64,000 nucleotides of DNA from Citrobacter sp. MGH106 (GCF_001037495.1 NZ_KQ089822.1:2933938-2997937); one strand, 5' to 3'. Numbered from the stretch's first letter, positions 21,364 through 30,342 are shown. A program made the numbers and translations. The notes: generated by a model not told the origin, from the letters alone.

Positions 21364-21664
21364 CCTATCTTTACCGAAAGTTTCAGCGCATACGATTTAC
21401 TTTACGAGCACGGTTTTTCACACACTGTGTAGCAAAATGTGCCGTCCAGACTTTCTCTGTAAAGTGCAATGGCAAGAACTGTAAATCTCCCCTTCTAATT
21501 TATTAATATTCAATAAGTTATTTGTCATTCAATTTATTTGATGGATGCCGTCAATTCTATTCGATTTTCTCTCACATAAAAAAGCGTGATACTTCTCACA
21601 TCGACAGAACAACGTCTACTTAACAAAACAACTGACTAACAGAACAACCTGCGAGAGATTAATC
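21364..21664. other. Intergenic region ybiI-ybiJ without a recognised feature
   Basis: About 300 bases, AT-rich toward ybiJ. I see no gene with family support, no clear terminator after ybiI and no confident promoter hexamers. The ybiJ promoter must lie in the right half. Confidence 0.5.
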
Positions 21665-21925
21665 ATGAAAAATATCAAATATGCTGTTGCCGCCATCGCC
21701 CTCTCTACCCTGTCATTTGGCGCTTTTGCTGCCGAGCCGGTTACTTCAACCCAGGCACAAAGCATGAATAAAATTGGTGTGGTATCCGCTGATGGTGCCA
21801 GTACGCTGGATGGCCTGGAAGCAAAACTGGCTGAAAAAGCTGCTGCCGCAGGCGCTAGTGGTTACAGCATCACGTCCGCTGTCGGCAAAGACAAAATGAG
21901 CGGCACCGCGGTTATCTACAAATAA
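21665..21925 (+). CDS. ybiJ: DUF1471 periplasmic protein YbiJ
   Basis: 86 residues: signal peptide (cleavage after GAFA) and a single DUF1471 domain ending SGTAVIYK, the same fold and end as McbA (YGTATIYK). Members of the family respond to acid, peroxide or metal stress and modify biofilm; this protein's own role is unknown. It is followed by a strong terminator. Confidence 0.93.
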   Translation: MKNIKYAVAAIALSTLSFGAFAAEPVTSTQAQSMNKIGVVSADGASTLDGLEAKLAEKAAAAGASGYSITSAVGKDKMSGTAVIYK

Positions 21926-21990
21926 CCAACAGAATTTTTGTAGTACCCAATGCTCCAACCCTCATTGACCCTGTTTGTTACCCTTTGTTT

Positions 21991-22020
21991 GCCCGTCCGT
22001 CACTGGACGGGCTTTTTTTT
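21991..22020 (+). terminator. ybiJ terminator
   Basis: GCCCGTCC/GGACGGGC stem with loop gtcact, then eight T residues. The convergent hcxB gene ends two bases later. Confidence 0.92.
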
Positions 22021-22022
22021 GC

Positions 22023-23108
22023 CTACTGTTCCAGTTGTTGACGGAATTCCTGCAACACGGCATCCGACATGCCTATTTGCTGTGCCGCTTCGCAAATAGC
22101 CTGCCAGCTTCCGGCGTCAAGCGGGATCCCCTGAGCCAGTCGCTCCTGACGGGTATTCACCTCCCACTCACCCGGTAACAGAATGGGCGCATCCTCAGCA
22201 TGCGGCGACGCTTTTACCCATTCAGCAAAGGCCGAAACCTGATTATCGCAGTCCGGTGCGCCAAATAATTCCGGGTTAATAATGATAGTCGTCATGCAGT
22301 TAATAATGGCGTCAGCGCTATCCTGTAAACTTTCTTTGTGCGTTGTTTTACCACCAGAAAGTGCACCACCCATGATTTCGCACATTGCTGCCAGCGCATA
22401 GCCCTTGTGCTGGGCGAAAGTCAGTAGCGACCCAAGCGGCGAAACCTGCATGACAGCCGGATCGGTGGTCGGTACACCATCAGCATCGATCAGGCATCCC
22501 GCTGCAACCGGCTCCCCTTTATGCCATGCCACGCGCGTTTTTCCGAAGGCAATGGCGCTGGTAGCGTAGTCCAGCAGCAGCGGGAAGGCATTTTTACGCG
22601 GAAAAACAACGCAGAAGGGGTTGGTGCCAAAACGACTATCACGACCATTAAATGGTGCGACCATCGGAATCCCCACCACATTCACAAAGTGAACAGAGAC
22701 AAAACCCGCTTCCGCACATTGCTCCGCCCAGTAGCCAATTCGCCCGATATGATGAGAGTTATGTAGCGCCACAGCTGCAATACCGTACTGGCGTGCTTTT
22801 TCAATACCCAGCGTGATGGCTTCATGCGCTGCCACCTGACCAAATGCACAATCGCCATCAAGCGTGATCACTGCCCCCGCATCTTTCACCACTTTCGCAT
22901 GACGGTTGATCTGCAAATGCCCCTGAGAGAACGAGCGGATATAGCTTGGGATCATCCCAATACCGTGAGAGTCATGTCCGGCCAGGTTCGCGGCAATCAG
23001 ATGATCGGCAACCAGTCGCGCTTCTTGCTCAACGCTTCCCATTTGGCGGAAAACGGCCTGAATAAAAGCGTGCAACGTTGGCACATGGAAGCGATGTCCA
23101 CTGTTCAT
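22023..23108 (-). CDS. hcxB: Hydroxycarboxylate dehydrogenase HcxB (YbiC)
   Basis: A 361-residue NAD(P)-dependent oxidoreductase of the malate/L-lactate dehydrogenase type 2 family (Ldh_2), which has its own fold unlike classical LDH. The SHHIGRIGYWAEQ catalytic histidine region and GTNPFCVVFP nucleotide-binding stretch are intact. E. coli YbiC reduces 2-oxo acids such as 2-oxoglutarate and (hydroxy)phenylpyruvate. It lies downstream of ybiB on the same strand, separated by a hairpin, and converges on ybiJ. Confidence 0.93.
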   Translation of the reverse strand: MNSGHRFHVPTLHAFIQAVFRQMGSVEQEARLVADHLIAANLAGHDSHGIGMIPSYIRSFSQGHLQINRHAKVVKDAGAVITLDGDCAFGQVAAHEAITLGIEKARQYGIAAVALHNSHHIGRIGYWAEQCAEAGFVSVHFVNVVGIPMVAPFNGRDSRFGTNPFCVVFPRKNAFPLLLDYATSAIAFGKTRVAWHKGEPVAAGCLIDADGVPTTDPAVMQVSPLGSLLTFAQHKGYALAAMCEIMGGALSGGKTTHKESLQDSADAIINCMTTIIINPELFGAPDCDNQVSAFAEWVKASPHAEDAPILLPGEWEVNTRQERLAQGIPLDAGSWQAICEAAQQIGMSDAVLQEFRQQLEQ

Positions 23109-23231
23109 TGTTATCTCCTGTTATGTTGCGTGTTTGTTGTGTTTCTTATTTTTCAACAAACTATGCTGCGCCACGATGACCAGGAGATCAATAAACGTGC
23201 AGAAATTTCACGTTACAGGAAGGGGGAAGAG

Positions 23232-23258
23232 CCGACGGGTCAGGCAACGACCCGTCGG
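23232..23258 (-). terminator. Hairpin between ybiB and hcxB
   Basis: Perfect CCGACGGGTC/GACCCGTCGG arms (23232-23241 and 23249-23258) lie 13 bp beyond the ybiB stop. The following tract on the minus strand is only CT-rich, so termination may be partial. Confidence 0.6.
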
Positions 23259-23271
23259 AAGAGTCAGATAA

Positions 23272-24240
23272 TCAGAAGCATTGTTCGACGCGGGTAACCC
23301 CTTCAGCCAGCGTCCCGACTTCGCCGGTTGCCACCAGGCAGCACGCCATCTGAATTTTCAACGAGGCCGGTATCGGCTCGCTTCCGGCAAGACAACGCTC
23401 AATCCAGCGAGCCGTTGTTTCAGGATCTTTTGCCACTGGCAATGGCACCGGCTCGTCCGGCATATCACTCTGCCTGTCCTGCAATACCCGAACGCCGGAA
23501 TAGTCTATCAAGCTTATCTGTGGGCAACGCTGAGGGTTGGCATACACTTCACCTTCCGTACCATGCATCAGCAGGCCACGCCCCCCGATATCGCCAAAGA
23601 ATTTCGCCACCCGCGACACATATTCCGGGTGCGAAACACTGGAAAGGCGCAGCGCAACGTCCTCAGCAAACGGCGTGGCTAATTTCGCCAGCGTATGCGC
23701 ACTGTTGCGTACGCCCATCCGCCAGCGCATCGCCAGCTGTTTCTCCAGTGGAGGGCATAAGGCACTCACCGGGATAAACACCGGCTCATGTCCATCCAAT
23801 TTTGCCTGTGCCTGCCCGGCATGCAGCGTTGGCGCAATGCCCAGCAGTTCAAAAATGGTTTCCGTCAGTACGCGAGTCGGATCCTCACTGACACCGTGTA
23901 CCACCACCGGGAAGCCCAGCTTATGCAGCAAAATGGCCAGCAGCGGGGTCAGGTTCGCCTGCTTACGCGCCCCGTTGTAGGAAGGAATAACAATTGGCAT
24001 GGGTTTGGCGACAGGCGGTGTCAGACGAATAGTATGGTTTTGCATCGCCTCATAAAAACCGAGCATCTCCGCTTCCCCTTCCCCTTTGATACGCAGCGCA
24101 ATTAATACGCCGCCCATCTCAAGATCGGGCACGTCGCCATTCAACATGTGGGTATACAGTCCGCGAGCGGTATCCTGGTCCAGGTCACGCGCGTGATTTT
24201 TTCCTCGCCCAATCTCTTTAATGATTTTGCGGTAATCCAT
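23272..24240 (-). CDS. ybiB: TrpD2-family nucleic-acid-binding protein YbiB
   Basis: 322 residues with the two-domain fold of anthranilate phosphoribosyltransferase (glycosyltransferase family 3). It belongs to the TrpD2 group, which lacks TrpD activity and binds nucleic acids in E. coli. The glycine-rich phosphoribosyl-binding motif of true TrpD is replaced (VVHGVSEDPTRVLTE). It lies 29 bp behind dinG on the same strand, so it is probably in the same SOS-inducible transcript. Confidence 0.92.
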   Translation of the reverse strand: MDYRKIIKEIGRGKNHARDLDQDTARGLYTHMLNGDVPDLEMGGVLIALRIKGEGEAEMLGFYEAMQNHTIRLTPPVAKPMPIVIPSYNGARKQANLTPLLAILLHKLGFPVVVHGVSEDPTRVLTETIFELLGIAPTLHAGQAQAKLDGHEPVFIPVSALCPPLEKQLAMRWRMGVRNSAHTLAKLATPFAEDVALRLSSVSHPEYVSRVAKFFGDIGGRGLLMHGTEGEVYANPQRCPQISLIDYSGVRVLQDRQSDMPDEPVPLPVAKDPETTARWIERCLAGSEPIPASLKIQMACCLVATGEVGTLAEGVTRVEQCF

Positions 24241-24269
24241 CGAAAACTCCTTGCCTGTTGCTCACATCG

Positions 24270-26420
24270 TTAACGCCGCCGACGGCGCGTGGGTTTCGCT
24301 TTTTCTTTTGGTTTTACTATAACGTCTGGCACAGCAGGTTGCTCTATAGGAAAAATGGGTAACGCATTCAGTAAACGCTTACCATAGTTTTTGGTCAATA
24401 AACGCTTGTCATAAATAACCACTTCACCCCAGCAGCCGTGGCTACGAATGAGTCGCCCGACCTGCTGGATCAAATTGAACGACGCCGCAGGTAAACTCTG
24501 CACCTCAAAGGGATAACGATTCAGGCTTTTCAGCCACTCGCCTTCGGTAATCACCACCGGGCTGTCGATAGGTGGAAACGCAATTTTGTGGATATGCACC
24601 TGAGTCAGCAACTCGCCTTTCAAATCTAAGCCTTCGGCGAAAGACTGTAAGCCAACCAGCACGCTACGTTCACCGCTTTCCACTCGCTTACGGTGCAGCT
24701 CCACCAGACGATAACGCGGTTGATCGCCCTGTACCAGCAACAACAGGCGCAGATCGGTCACATGCTCAAGAAAACGCTGCATAGCGCGCCCGCTGGCAAA
24801 CAGCACCAGCATGCCCTGATGTTTTTTGCTTTCCAGTTGCTCGCGAAAATAGGCTGCCATTTCCGCTATATGCTGCTCTTCATTATCAATCAATGGCTCA
24901 TAGCGCATCTGAGGAATAACGATCTTGCCTTGCTCGACATGATTAAACGGTGAATCGAGCGCGACAAACCTGTCTCCTGCTTTTTCTTTCAGGCCGCTCA
25001 TTTCCTGCAGGCGCGAGAAACTGTTGAGCGAGCGTAAGGTAGCTGAAGTGACAATAATATGCGGTACGCTGCGCCACAGCAGCCGTTCAAGCTGATCGCT
25101 GACGCGGATCCCCACGCAGTGGAACCAGACATGGATCTGTCCGTCACGCACATCGCGCGTCACCCATTTAGTCACCGGCGCACCTGATGATTGCGCAAGC
25201 GACGCCAGCCGCCACAGTTTGCTTTGCGCTTCAAACATGCCCAGCGCCCGGTTCATCTGCAAAATGACCCGGTGCAGACGCACGATATCGTGGCTGCCGG
25301 TTTTTTCGCTGAGATCGTTGAGGAACAGTTCCGCCAGACCGCGCAACATTTCCGTCAACTTCGCCAGACGCTGACAAATTTCCATCACTTCCGCAGGCAA
25401 CTCGCCCATTGCAAAGCGGTGTTCGGCCTCCTGCGTGGCGGGCAGATACAGATTGAGAATGTTGTTTAATGAAGCGATCAGTTCGTACAGTTCTTCGCAG
25501 TGGGCGTTCAGCCGCTCAGGATTAGCCAGCGGTGGCATGGTTTTCGGACGGAACTGCTCCAGGCAGGTAGCGACTAATTTGCTGAACAGATCCAACTGGA
25601 GTCGATACCAGGGTGCCGTAATTTCCGCACTCATTTCCAGCGCATCGCGTGCAACATCTGGCAAGTGGTGACCTTCATCAAGAACCAACAACAGGTTTTT
25701 CGGTTCCGGTAAAACGGCCTCGCTTTCCATAGCCGCCATCACCAGTGCGTGGTTCGCCACCACCACTTCAGCTTCCTGAATTTCCCGGCGGGCAACAAAA
25801 AATGGACATTCACGATAGTAGTGACAGTTACGGTTCAGACAACTGGCTTTATCGGTGCTCAGACGCTGCCAGAGTCCGTCGTCAATGGCGATATCCGTAT
25901 GGTCGCGAAGCCCGTCCCACTTGTAGCTGTCGAGATCGCCTTTCAGCCTGGCACAGCGCTTTTGTTCTTCCTGGTTATTTGGCGTCAGTTCATCGTCGAG
26001 GAACGCCAGCAGATCCTGCTGATTAGGTTCGGTACTGGCTAATGCAGCTAAATTTCGTGGACAGACATAGCGTCCGCGACCAAAGGCAGCGGTAAAACGC
26101 AGATCAGGGATAATTTTTCGCAGCAGCGGCAGATCTTTACTGTAGATTTGATCCTGCAACGCAACGTTGGCGGTGCTGACCACCAGCGTTTTTTGTTCTT
26201 CACGCGCAATGGCAATACCGGGGATCAGGTACGATAACGTTTTCCCTACGCCAGTCGGTGCTTCAATCGCCAGATGCCGCCCTTCTTCTCCAGTCAGCGT
26301 TTTAGCGACATCAGCAATCATCTGCCGCTGTGGTGCTCGGGGAATAAAGTCGGGGATCTGTTCCTGAAGCGCCTTATACCAGGCGGCAATTTGCGCTTTT
26401 AGCGCAGCAGTTAATGCCAT
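24270..26420 (-). CDS. dinG: ATP-dependent DNA helicase DinG
   Basis: A 716-residue superfamily 2 XPD-like 5'-to-3' DNA helicase. Walker A is APTGVGKT near residue 54 and the DEAH-like box is DEGHH. The 4Fe-4S cluster cysteines are in GRYVCPRN and in the triplet CLNRNC...C. C-terminal helicase motifs include QQVGRLIRS. It unwinds R-loops and other blocks to replication. ATG 26418-26420 begins the conserved MALTAALK; the 15 codons open upstream cover the LexA-like box and are not coding. Confidence 0.96.
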   Translation of the reverse strand: MALTAALKAQIAAWYKALQEQIPDFIPRAPQRQMIADVAKTLTGEEGRHLAIEAPTGVGKTLSYLIPGIAIAREEQKTLVVSTANVALQDQIYSKDLPLLRKIIPDLRFTAAFGRGRYVCPRNLAALASTEPNQQDLLAFLDDELTPNNQEEQKRCARLKGDLDSYKWDGLRDHTDIAIDDGLWQRLSTDKASCLNRNCHYYRECPFFVARREIQEAEVVVANHALVMAAMESEAVLPEPKNLLLVLDEGHHLPDVARDALEMSAEITAPWYRLQLDLFSKLVATCLEQFRPKTMPPLANPERLNAHCEELYELIASLNNILNLYLPATQEAEHRFAMGELPAEVMEICQRLAKLTEMLRGLAELFLNDLSEKTGSHDIVRLHRVILQMNRALGMFEAQSKLWRLASLAQSSGAPVTKWVTRDVRDGQIHVWFHCVGIRVSDQLERLLWRSVPHIIVTSATLRSLNSFSRLQEMSGLKEKAGDRFVALDSPFNHVEQGKIVIPQMRYEPLIDNEEQHIAEMAAYFREQLESKKHQGMLVLFASGRAMQRFLEHVTDLRLLLLVQGDQPRYRLVELHRKRVESGERSVLVGLQSFAEGLDLKGELLTQVHIHKIAFPPIDSPVVITEGEWLKSLNRYPFEVQSLPAASFNLIQQVGRLIRSHGCWGEVVIYDKRLLTKNYGKRLLNALPIFPIEQPAVPDVIVKPKEKAKPTRRRRR

Positions 26421-26434
26421 GAGAAAACCTGAAA

Positions 26435-26454
26435 TACTGTATAAACAGCCACTA
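26435..26454. promoter_or_regulatory. Non-canonical LexA box upstream of dinG
   Basis: Read on the minus strand this is TAGTG-GCTGTTTATA-CAGTA: the right half CAGTA is perfect and the left half deviates from CTG. E. coli dinG has an almost identical non-canonical box (TATTG on the left), which LexA binds. Confidence 0.75.
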
Positions 26455-26528
26455 TTGTGGCACATTTCAGGCGCTGGATGTACCTTTTTCCCCCAAACTG
26501 GAAAGCGCTTCGCAACTCGGGTTCACTT

Positions 26529-26595
26529 TGCCGGATGTCGGCTTACGCCTTATCCGGCCTGCATTTATACATATTGCAGGCCGAATAAGCGTATC
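26529..26595. repeat. REP element between dinG and the DASS gene
   Basis: A TGCCGGAT...ATCCGGC hairpin is followed by a second imperfect unit (GCAGGCCGAATAAGCG), the usual REP/BIME organisation. It marks the left edge of the accessory cassette. Confidence 0.75.
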
Positions 26596-26597
26596 GG

Positions 26598-28019
26598 TTA
26601 ATAGTATCCCAGTAGCTTCCACCACAGCATACCCACGGCAAAAATGATAATCACATTCACCGTCACCACGCAGAGGTTGATTTTGTAAAAGCGCGGTCGT
26701 TCAAAATAACCTTGCGCAAAATAGATTGGGCCAGGTCCGCCGCCATACTCCGTATTACCCCACATCAGATTGCTGAAAATACCGAAGCAAATAGCCACCA
26801 TCATCGGCGGTGCGCCTGCAGCGATCGCGGTGGCCGCAAAAGGTGCGTACAGCGCCGCTACATGTCCGGTCGCGGTTGCAAAGAGATAATGGACGTAAAT
26901 ATAGAGGATCCCCAACATAATAAAGGACTCTATCGCGCCAAATCCCTGAATACCGCTACCCAGTTTGATCGTCATCCATTTAATGAAGCCCAGATCGGCA
27001 AGCCCGGTCGCGAGGCTGATAATGACGCTAAACCAGATCACCGTATCCCAGGCCGCATGGTCATTGAGCAGGCTTTTCCAGCTCACGGCGCCCGAGGCGA
27101 ACAGATAAGCAGCCAATCCCAGTCCGACTGACGTCGCAGACAATCCTGTGATCAAACTGGTGCCCCAGCCAACCAACGCCAGCACAAAGCCGAAAGCGAC
27201 TTTTTTCTCGTTGCTGCTCATCGCGCCGAGTTCCCCCAGCGCCTGCTTACCCATCGCTTTTGCCTCTGGCGTACGCTTAAGCTCAGGATCCAGCAACTTA
27301 TAAACCAATAGCGGCATCAGGCAAAAACAAACCATCGCCGGGACCACTGCGGAAACAAACCACCCGCCCCAGGTTATCTCAACGCCTAATGAGGATTTCG
27401 CCAGGCTCGCCACCAGCGGATTCGCCGCCATCCCGGTGAGAAATATCGCCCCGGTAATCGGCGTAAACTGAAAGCACACCATGGTTAAGAAATCGCCAAT
27501 ACGTTTGCCCGTTACCCCAGGAGCCGAACCCAGCACATCATTAATTGAACGCGTGATAGGGAAAATAATCCCCCCGGAACGCGCGGTCACCGACGGCATT
27601 GCCGGGGCCATAATCAGATCGGAAACCCCCAGCGAGTAGGCGATACCCAGACTGCTACCGCCAAAAAGCGACAGCATCTTATACGCAATACGTTTCCCCA
27701 GACCCGAGGTGACAAACCCCAGAGAAAGGACATAGGCGCAGAAGATGAGCCATACCGTGCCGGAAGCGAACCCGGAAAGCGCTTTCGCCTCTGGCAATGT
27801 TTTGGTAAAAATCACCACGCAAAGCGCAATCAACATGACCGCCCCCGAAGGGAGCGGTTGGGTCAAAATGGCGGCAATAGTGGCGGCAAAAATAGCAAAC
27901 ATATGCCAGGCCTGAGGCGTCAGCCCCTCAGGTACGGGATAAAACCAAATGATTCCGCCAATCGCCAGCGGTATCAGGAATGACAGAATGGATTTTCCCG
28001 TGACAGAATTCGTTGACAT
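26598..28019 (-). CDS. DASS-family dicarboxylate/anion transporter
   Basis: 473 residues with about 11-13 transmembrane helices, of the divalent anion:Na+ symporter family (CitT, TtdT, YbhI, plant DiT1 relatives). Recognisable DASS segments are TGMAANPLVASLAKSSLG and the C-terminal SNLMWGNTEYGGGPGPIYF. Relatives exchange or import C4-dicarboxylates, citrate, tartrate or 2-oxoglutarate. It follows the lyase gene by 33 bp on the same strand, so transporter and enzyme very likely act on one compound. I recall no counterpart at this place in E. coli K-12. Family firm, substrate unknown. Confidence 0.85.
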   Translation of the reverse strand: MSTNSVTGKSILSFLIPLAIGGIIWFYPVPEGLTPQAWHMFAIFAATIAAILTQPLPSGAVMLIALCVVIFTKTLPEAKALSGFASGTVWLIFCAYVLSLGFVTSGLGKRIAYKMLSLFGGSSLGIAYSLGVSDLIMAPAMPSVTARSGGIIFPITRSINDVLGSAPGVTGKRIGDFLTMVCFQFTPITGAIFLTGMAANPLVASLAKSSLGVEITWGGWFVSAVVPAMVCFCLMPLLVYKLLDPELKRTPEAKAMGKQALGELGAMSSNEKKVAFGFVLALVGWGTSLITGLSATSVGLGLAAYLFASGAVSWKSLLNDHAAWDTVIWFSVIISLATGLADLGFIKWMTIKLGSGIQGFGAIESFIMLGILYIYVHYLFATATGHVAALYAPFAATAIAAGAPPMMVAICFGIFSNLMWGNTEYGGGPGPIYFAQGYFERPRFYKINLCVVTVNVIIIFAVGMLWWKLLGYY

Positions 28020-28052
28020 AAAAATATCCTTATTCCGTTAGCCCGAGATAAT

Positions 28053-29405
28053 TCATTTCCGCGACATATATTTGGCCAGCACCTGATCGACCATCGCGGG
28101 TGCCATCCCCAGGTAATTTGCCGGGTCGGTCAGCTCCTCAATCAACTGCGGATCCAGACGTTCTGAGACTGACGGCATCGCATTCAGTACATCGGCCAGT
28201 CGTCCCCCCTGTTCATTAACGATACGGCAGGCGTCGTACACTACGTCATGCGCATCCTGACGGCCAATATATGGCGCCAAACCCATCATGACCGCTTCGG
28301 CCACAATCAAACCATTGGTCATACCGAGGTTACGTTTCATCGCCGCTTCATCAACCACCAGCCCCCCCAGCATAAAGTTGGCCTGATGCAACGCCCCCGC
28401 GCTGAGGACGAAACTTTCCGGGATAGCAATCCACTCGGCATGCCACGGCCCGGTTGCCCGTTCCAGGTCCTGTACCATCGCATCCAGCATGAGCCCTGCT
28501 TGCTGACGTACGCCTTTGGCACAGGCCAGCATCAGCTCACTGGAGATAGGGTTTCGTTTCTGCGGCATGGTGCTGCTGGCGCCGCGTCCTTTAACAAACG
28601 GCTCGTACAGTTCGCCAAACTCGTTTGATGCCATCAGCATCACGTCATAAGCGATCTTGCCCAGAGAACCAGTCATAACCGCCAGCAGGTTTACGGCTTC
28701 AGCAAAACCATCGCGCGCGACGTGCCAGGTAGATGTAGGTACATTGAGTCCCAGCTCTTCCATCATGGCTTTTTGTACCGCCAGCCCTATATCGCCCAAC
28801 GATGCCAGCGTACCGGCTGCGCCAGCAAATTCACCGACCAGCACACGTGGACGCGCCTGAGCAAGACGCTCGGCATGGCGTTCGAACATATCCAGCCAAA
28901 TGGCAGCTTTATAACCGAAGGTCACTGGCAGCGCCTGCTGCAGATGAGTTCTCCCCGCCATTGGCGTATCGCGGTACCGACGAGCAAGATCGGCCAGCGC
29001 CGCACGAAGTTTGTCCATATCGGATTCGATTAATGCAAAAGCATCACGAATTTGCAGCACTACCGCAGTGTCCATAATGTCCTGGGTGGTCGCCCCCCAG
29101 TGCACGTAACCGCCGGACTCTCCGGCCTGTTTTGAAATCTGATGCACCAGCGGCAGGATCGGATAACCCACAATTTCGGTTTCATGACGCAGCAAATCAA
29201 AATCAAGCGTATCGGCATTGCATTTCTCAGCAATTTCCTGCGCCGCAGCTTCGGGTATCACGCCACAGCGTGCCTGGGCTTTAGCTAATGCCACTTCCAC
29301 TTCCACGTATTTGCGCACCAGTTCGCGATCGTCAAACACCGCGCGCATTGCAGGTGTACCGAAAGAATCCCTGAACAGAACAGAATCAAGCACATTCGAA
29401 GCCAT
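28053..29405 (-). CDS. Fumarate lyase superfamily enzyme (PcaB/adenylosuccinate-lyase-like)
   Basis: 450 residues of the aspartase/fumarase superfamily. Its three conserved regions are HWGATTQDIMDTA, TSTWHVARDGFAE and the signature loop GRGASSTMPQKRNPI, which carries the catalytic serine. The pattern is closest to 3-carboxy-cis,cis-muconate cycloisomerase (PcaB) and adenylosuccinate lyase. No protocatechuate-pathway gene is nearby, so a true PcaB role is unlikely. A beta-elimination that releases fumarate, or a related reaction on an imported di- or tricarboxylate, is a plausible guess. ATG 29403-29405 follows AGGGGG; the frame is open 35 codons further but that stretch runs into the operator palindromes. 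First gene of a two-gene operon with the DASS transporter. Confidence 0.82.
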   Translation of the reverse strand: MASNVLDSVLFRDSFGTPAMRAVFDDRELVRKYVEVEVALAKAQARCGVIPEAAAQEIAEKCNADTLDFDLLRHETEIVGYPILPLVHQISKQAGESGGYVHWGATTQDIMDTAVVLQIRDAFALIESDMDKLRAALADLARRYRDTPMAGRTHLQQALPVTFGYKAAIWLDMFERHAERLAQARPRVLVGEFAGAAGTLASLGDIGLAVQKAMMEELGLNVPTSTWHVARDGFAEAVNLLAVMTGSLGKIAYDVMLMASNEFGELYEPFVKGRGASSTMPQKRNPISSELMLACAKGVRQQAGLMLDAMVQDLERATGPWHAEWIAIPESFVLSAGALHQANFMLGGLVVDEAAMKRNLGMTNGLIVAEAVMMGLAPYIGRQDAHDVVYDACRIVNEQGGRLADVLNAMPSVSERLDPQLIEELTDPANYLGMAPAMVDQVLAKYMSRK

Positions 29406-29480
29406 AAATCCCCCTGGAAAATCTGATAATGATAAGATGCGTGTTTCAGGCCGTTTGTTGGAAGAACAAAGACCGCCACA

Positions 29481-29566
29481 ATGTCCAGACATACAACAAT
29501 GTCCGTACATTTAAATGTACGGACATTTATAGTATTCACGAGGAATGTATGGAATAGTCCGTACAT
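29481..29566. promoter_or_regulatory. Operator array between the lyase and GntR genes
   Basis: Four related 12-mers of type ATGTMCGKACAT occur: ATGTCCAGACAT (29481-29492), ATGTCCGTACAT (29499-29510), its complement ATGTACGGACAT (29515-29526) and TAGTCCGTACAT (29555-29566). The middle two form a perfect 30-bp palindrome at 29498-29527. They occupy the divergent promoter region, as expected for binding by the adjacent GntR protein. Confidence 0.7.
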
Positions 29567-29607
29567 ATTTTTGTGATGAAGATCATTAATTTTTTGATGA
29601 AACTGCG

Positions 29608-30342
29608 ATGAAAGAATCTCTGTACAAGCGAATAGCACGTGAACTGGCGCAGCAAATATCGGTGGGTACTTTTGCCCCAGGCTCGCTGTTTCCCACAGAA
29701 ATGGAGCTGTGTGAAACATGGCAGGTCAGCCGCCACACCATACGAGAGGCATTGAGGGAATTAACGGAACAGGGGTTGATTTCACGCCGTAAAGGCGCAG
29801 GAACCCGCGTTTGCGAACCACAGGCAAACGGCGTCAACCACCCATTATCGCATCTTGAAGATCTGTTACTGCTGGCGAAAAACAATCTGCGCGTGATTAA
29901 AAAAATCGATGAAATTGTCGCGGATATTGAGCTTTCCCAGATGATTGGTTGTCCGCCGGGCTCCCGCTGGCTGCACATTGCCAGCACCCGCGAAGATGCG
30001 CAAAACCCGGACGCGCCAATCTGCTGGACCGACAGTTATGCCAGTACGGATTACGCCAAGCTGCGCGCTTACATCCGCAACGATCCACACTCGTTAATTA
30101 GCGATTTGATCGAAACCCATTACGGTATTAAAAGCCATGAGGTACATCAGACGATTACAGCCGTGGGCGTGCCTAAAAAGGTGGCGAAAATCCTCAACGT
30201 AGAACCTGATTCACCGGCGATGAGAATTGTGCGTCGCTATATGGACAGGGAAGGAAAGGTATTTGAAACGACGATTTCGATTCACCCGGCAGGACGGTAT
30301 ACCTGCTCAATCGTGCTGAAACCGCAGAGTTCAGGTGAGTAA
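29608..30342 (+). CDS. GntR-family (HutC/UTRA) transcriptional regulator
   Basis: 244 residues: an N-terminal GntR winged helix (about residues 5-70, with SRHTIREALRELTEQGLISRRKGAGT) and a C-terminal UTRA ligand-binding domain (about 95-235). It is divergent from the lyase-DASS operon with a palindrome array between them, so it is most likely its local repressor, relieved by the imported substrate or a product. UTRA regulators typically bind such small ligands (urocanate in HutC). The Shine-Dalgarno before ATG 29608 is weak. A bidirectional terminator follows. Confidence 0.88.
   Translation: MKESLYKRIARELAQQISVGTFAPGSLFPTEMELCETWQVSRHTIREALRELTEQGLISRRKGAGTRVCEPQANGVNHPLSHLEDLLLLAKNNLRVIKKIDEIVADIELSQMIGCPPGSRWLHIASTREDAQNPDAPICWTDSYASTDYAKLRAYIRNDPHSLISDLIETHYGIKSHEVHQTITAVGVPKKVAKILNVEPDSPAMRIVRRYMDREGKVFETTISIHPAGRYTCSIVLKPQSSGE

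Noticed and set aside
21152-21484. 110-codon frame overlapping ybiI in another frame
   Set aside because: ybiI has the conserved zinc finger and a good ribosome-binding site; the other frame has neither.
29406-29510. Extended N-terminus for the lyase
   Set aside because: It would translate through the operator palindromes; AGGGGG directly before 29405 supports the shorter form.
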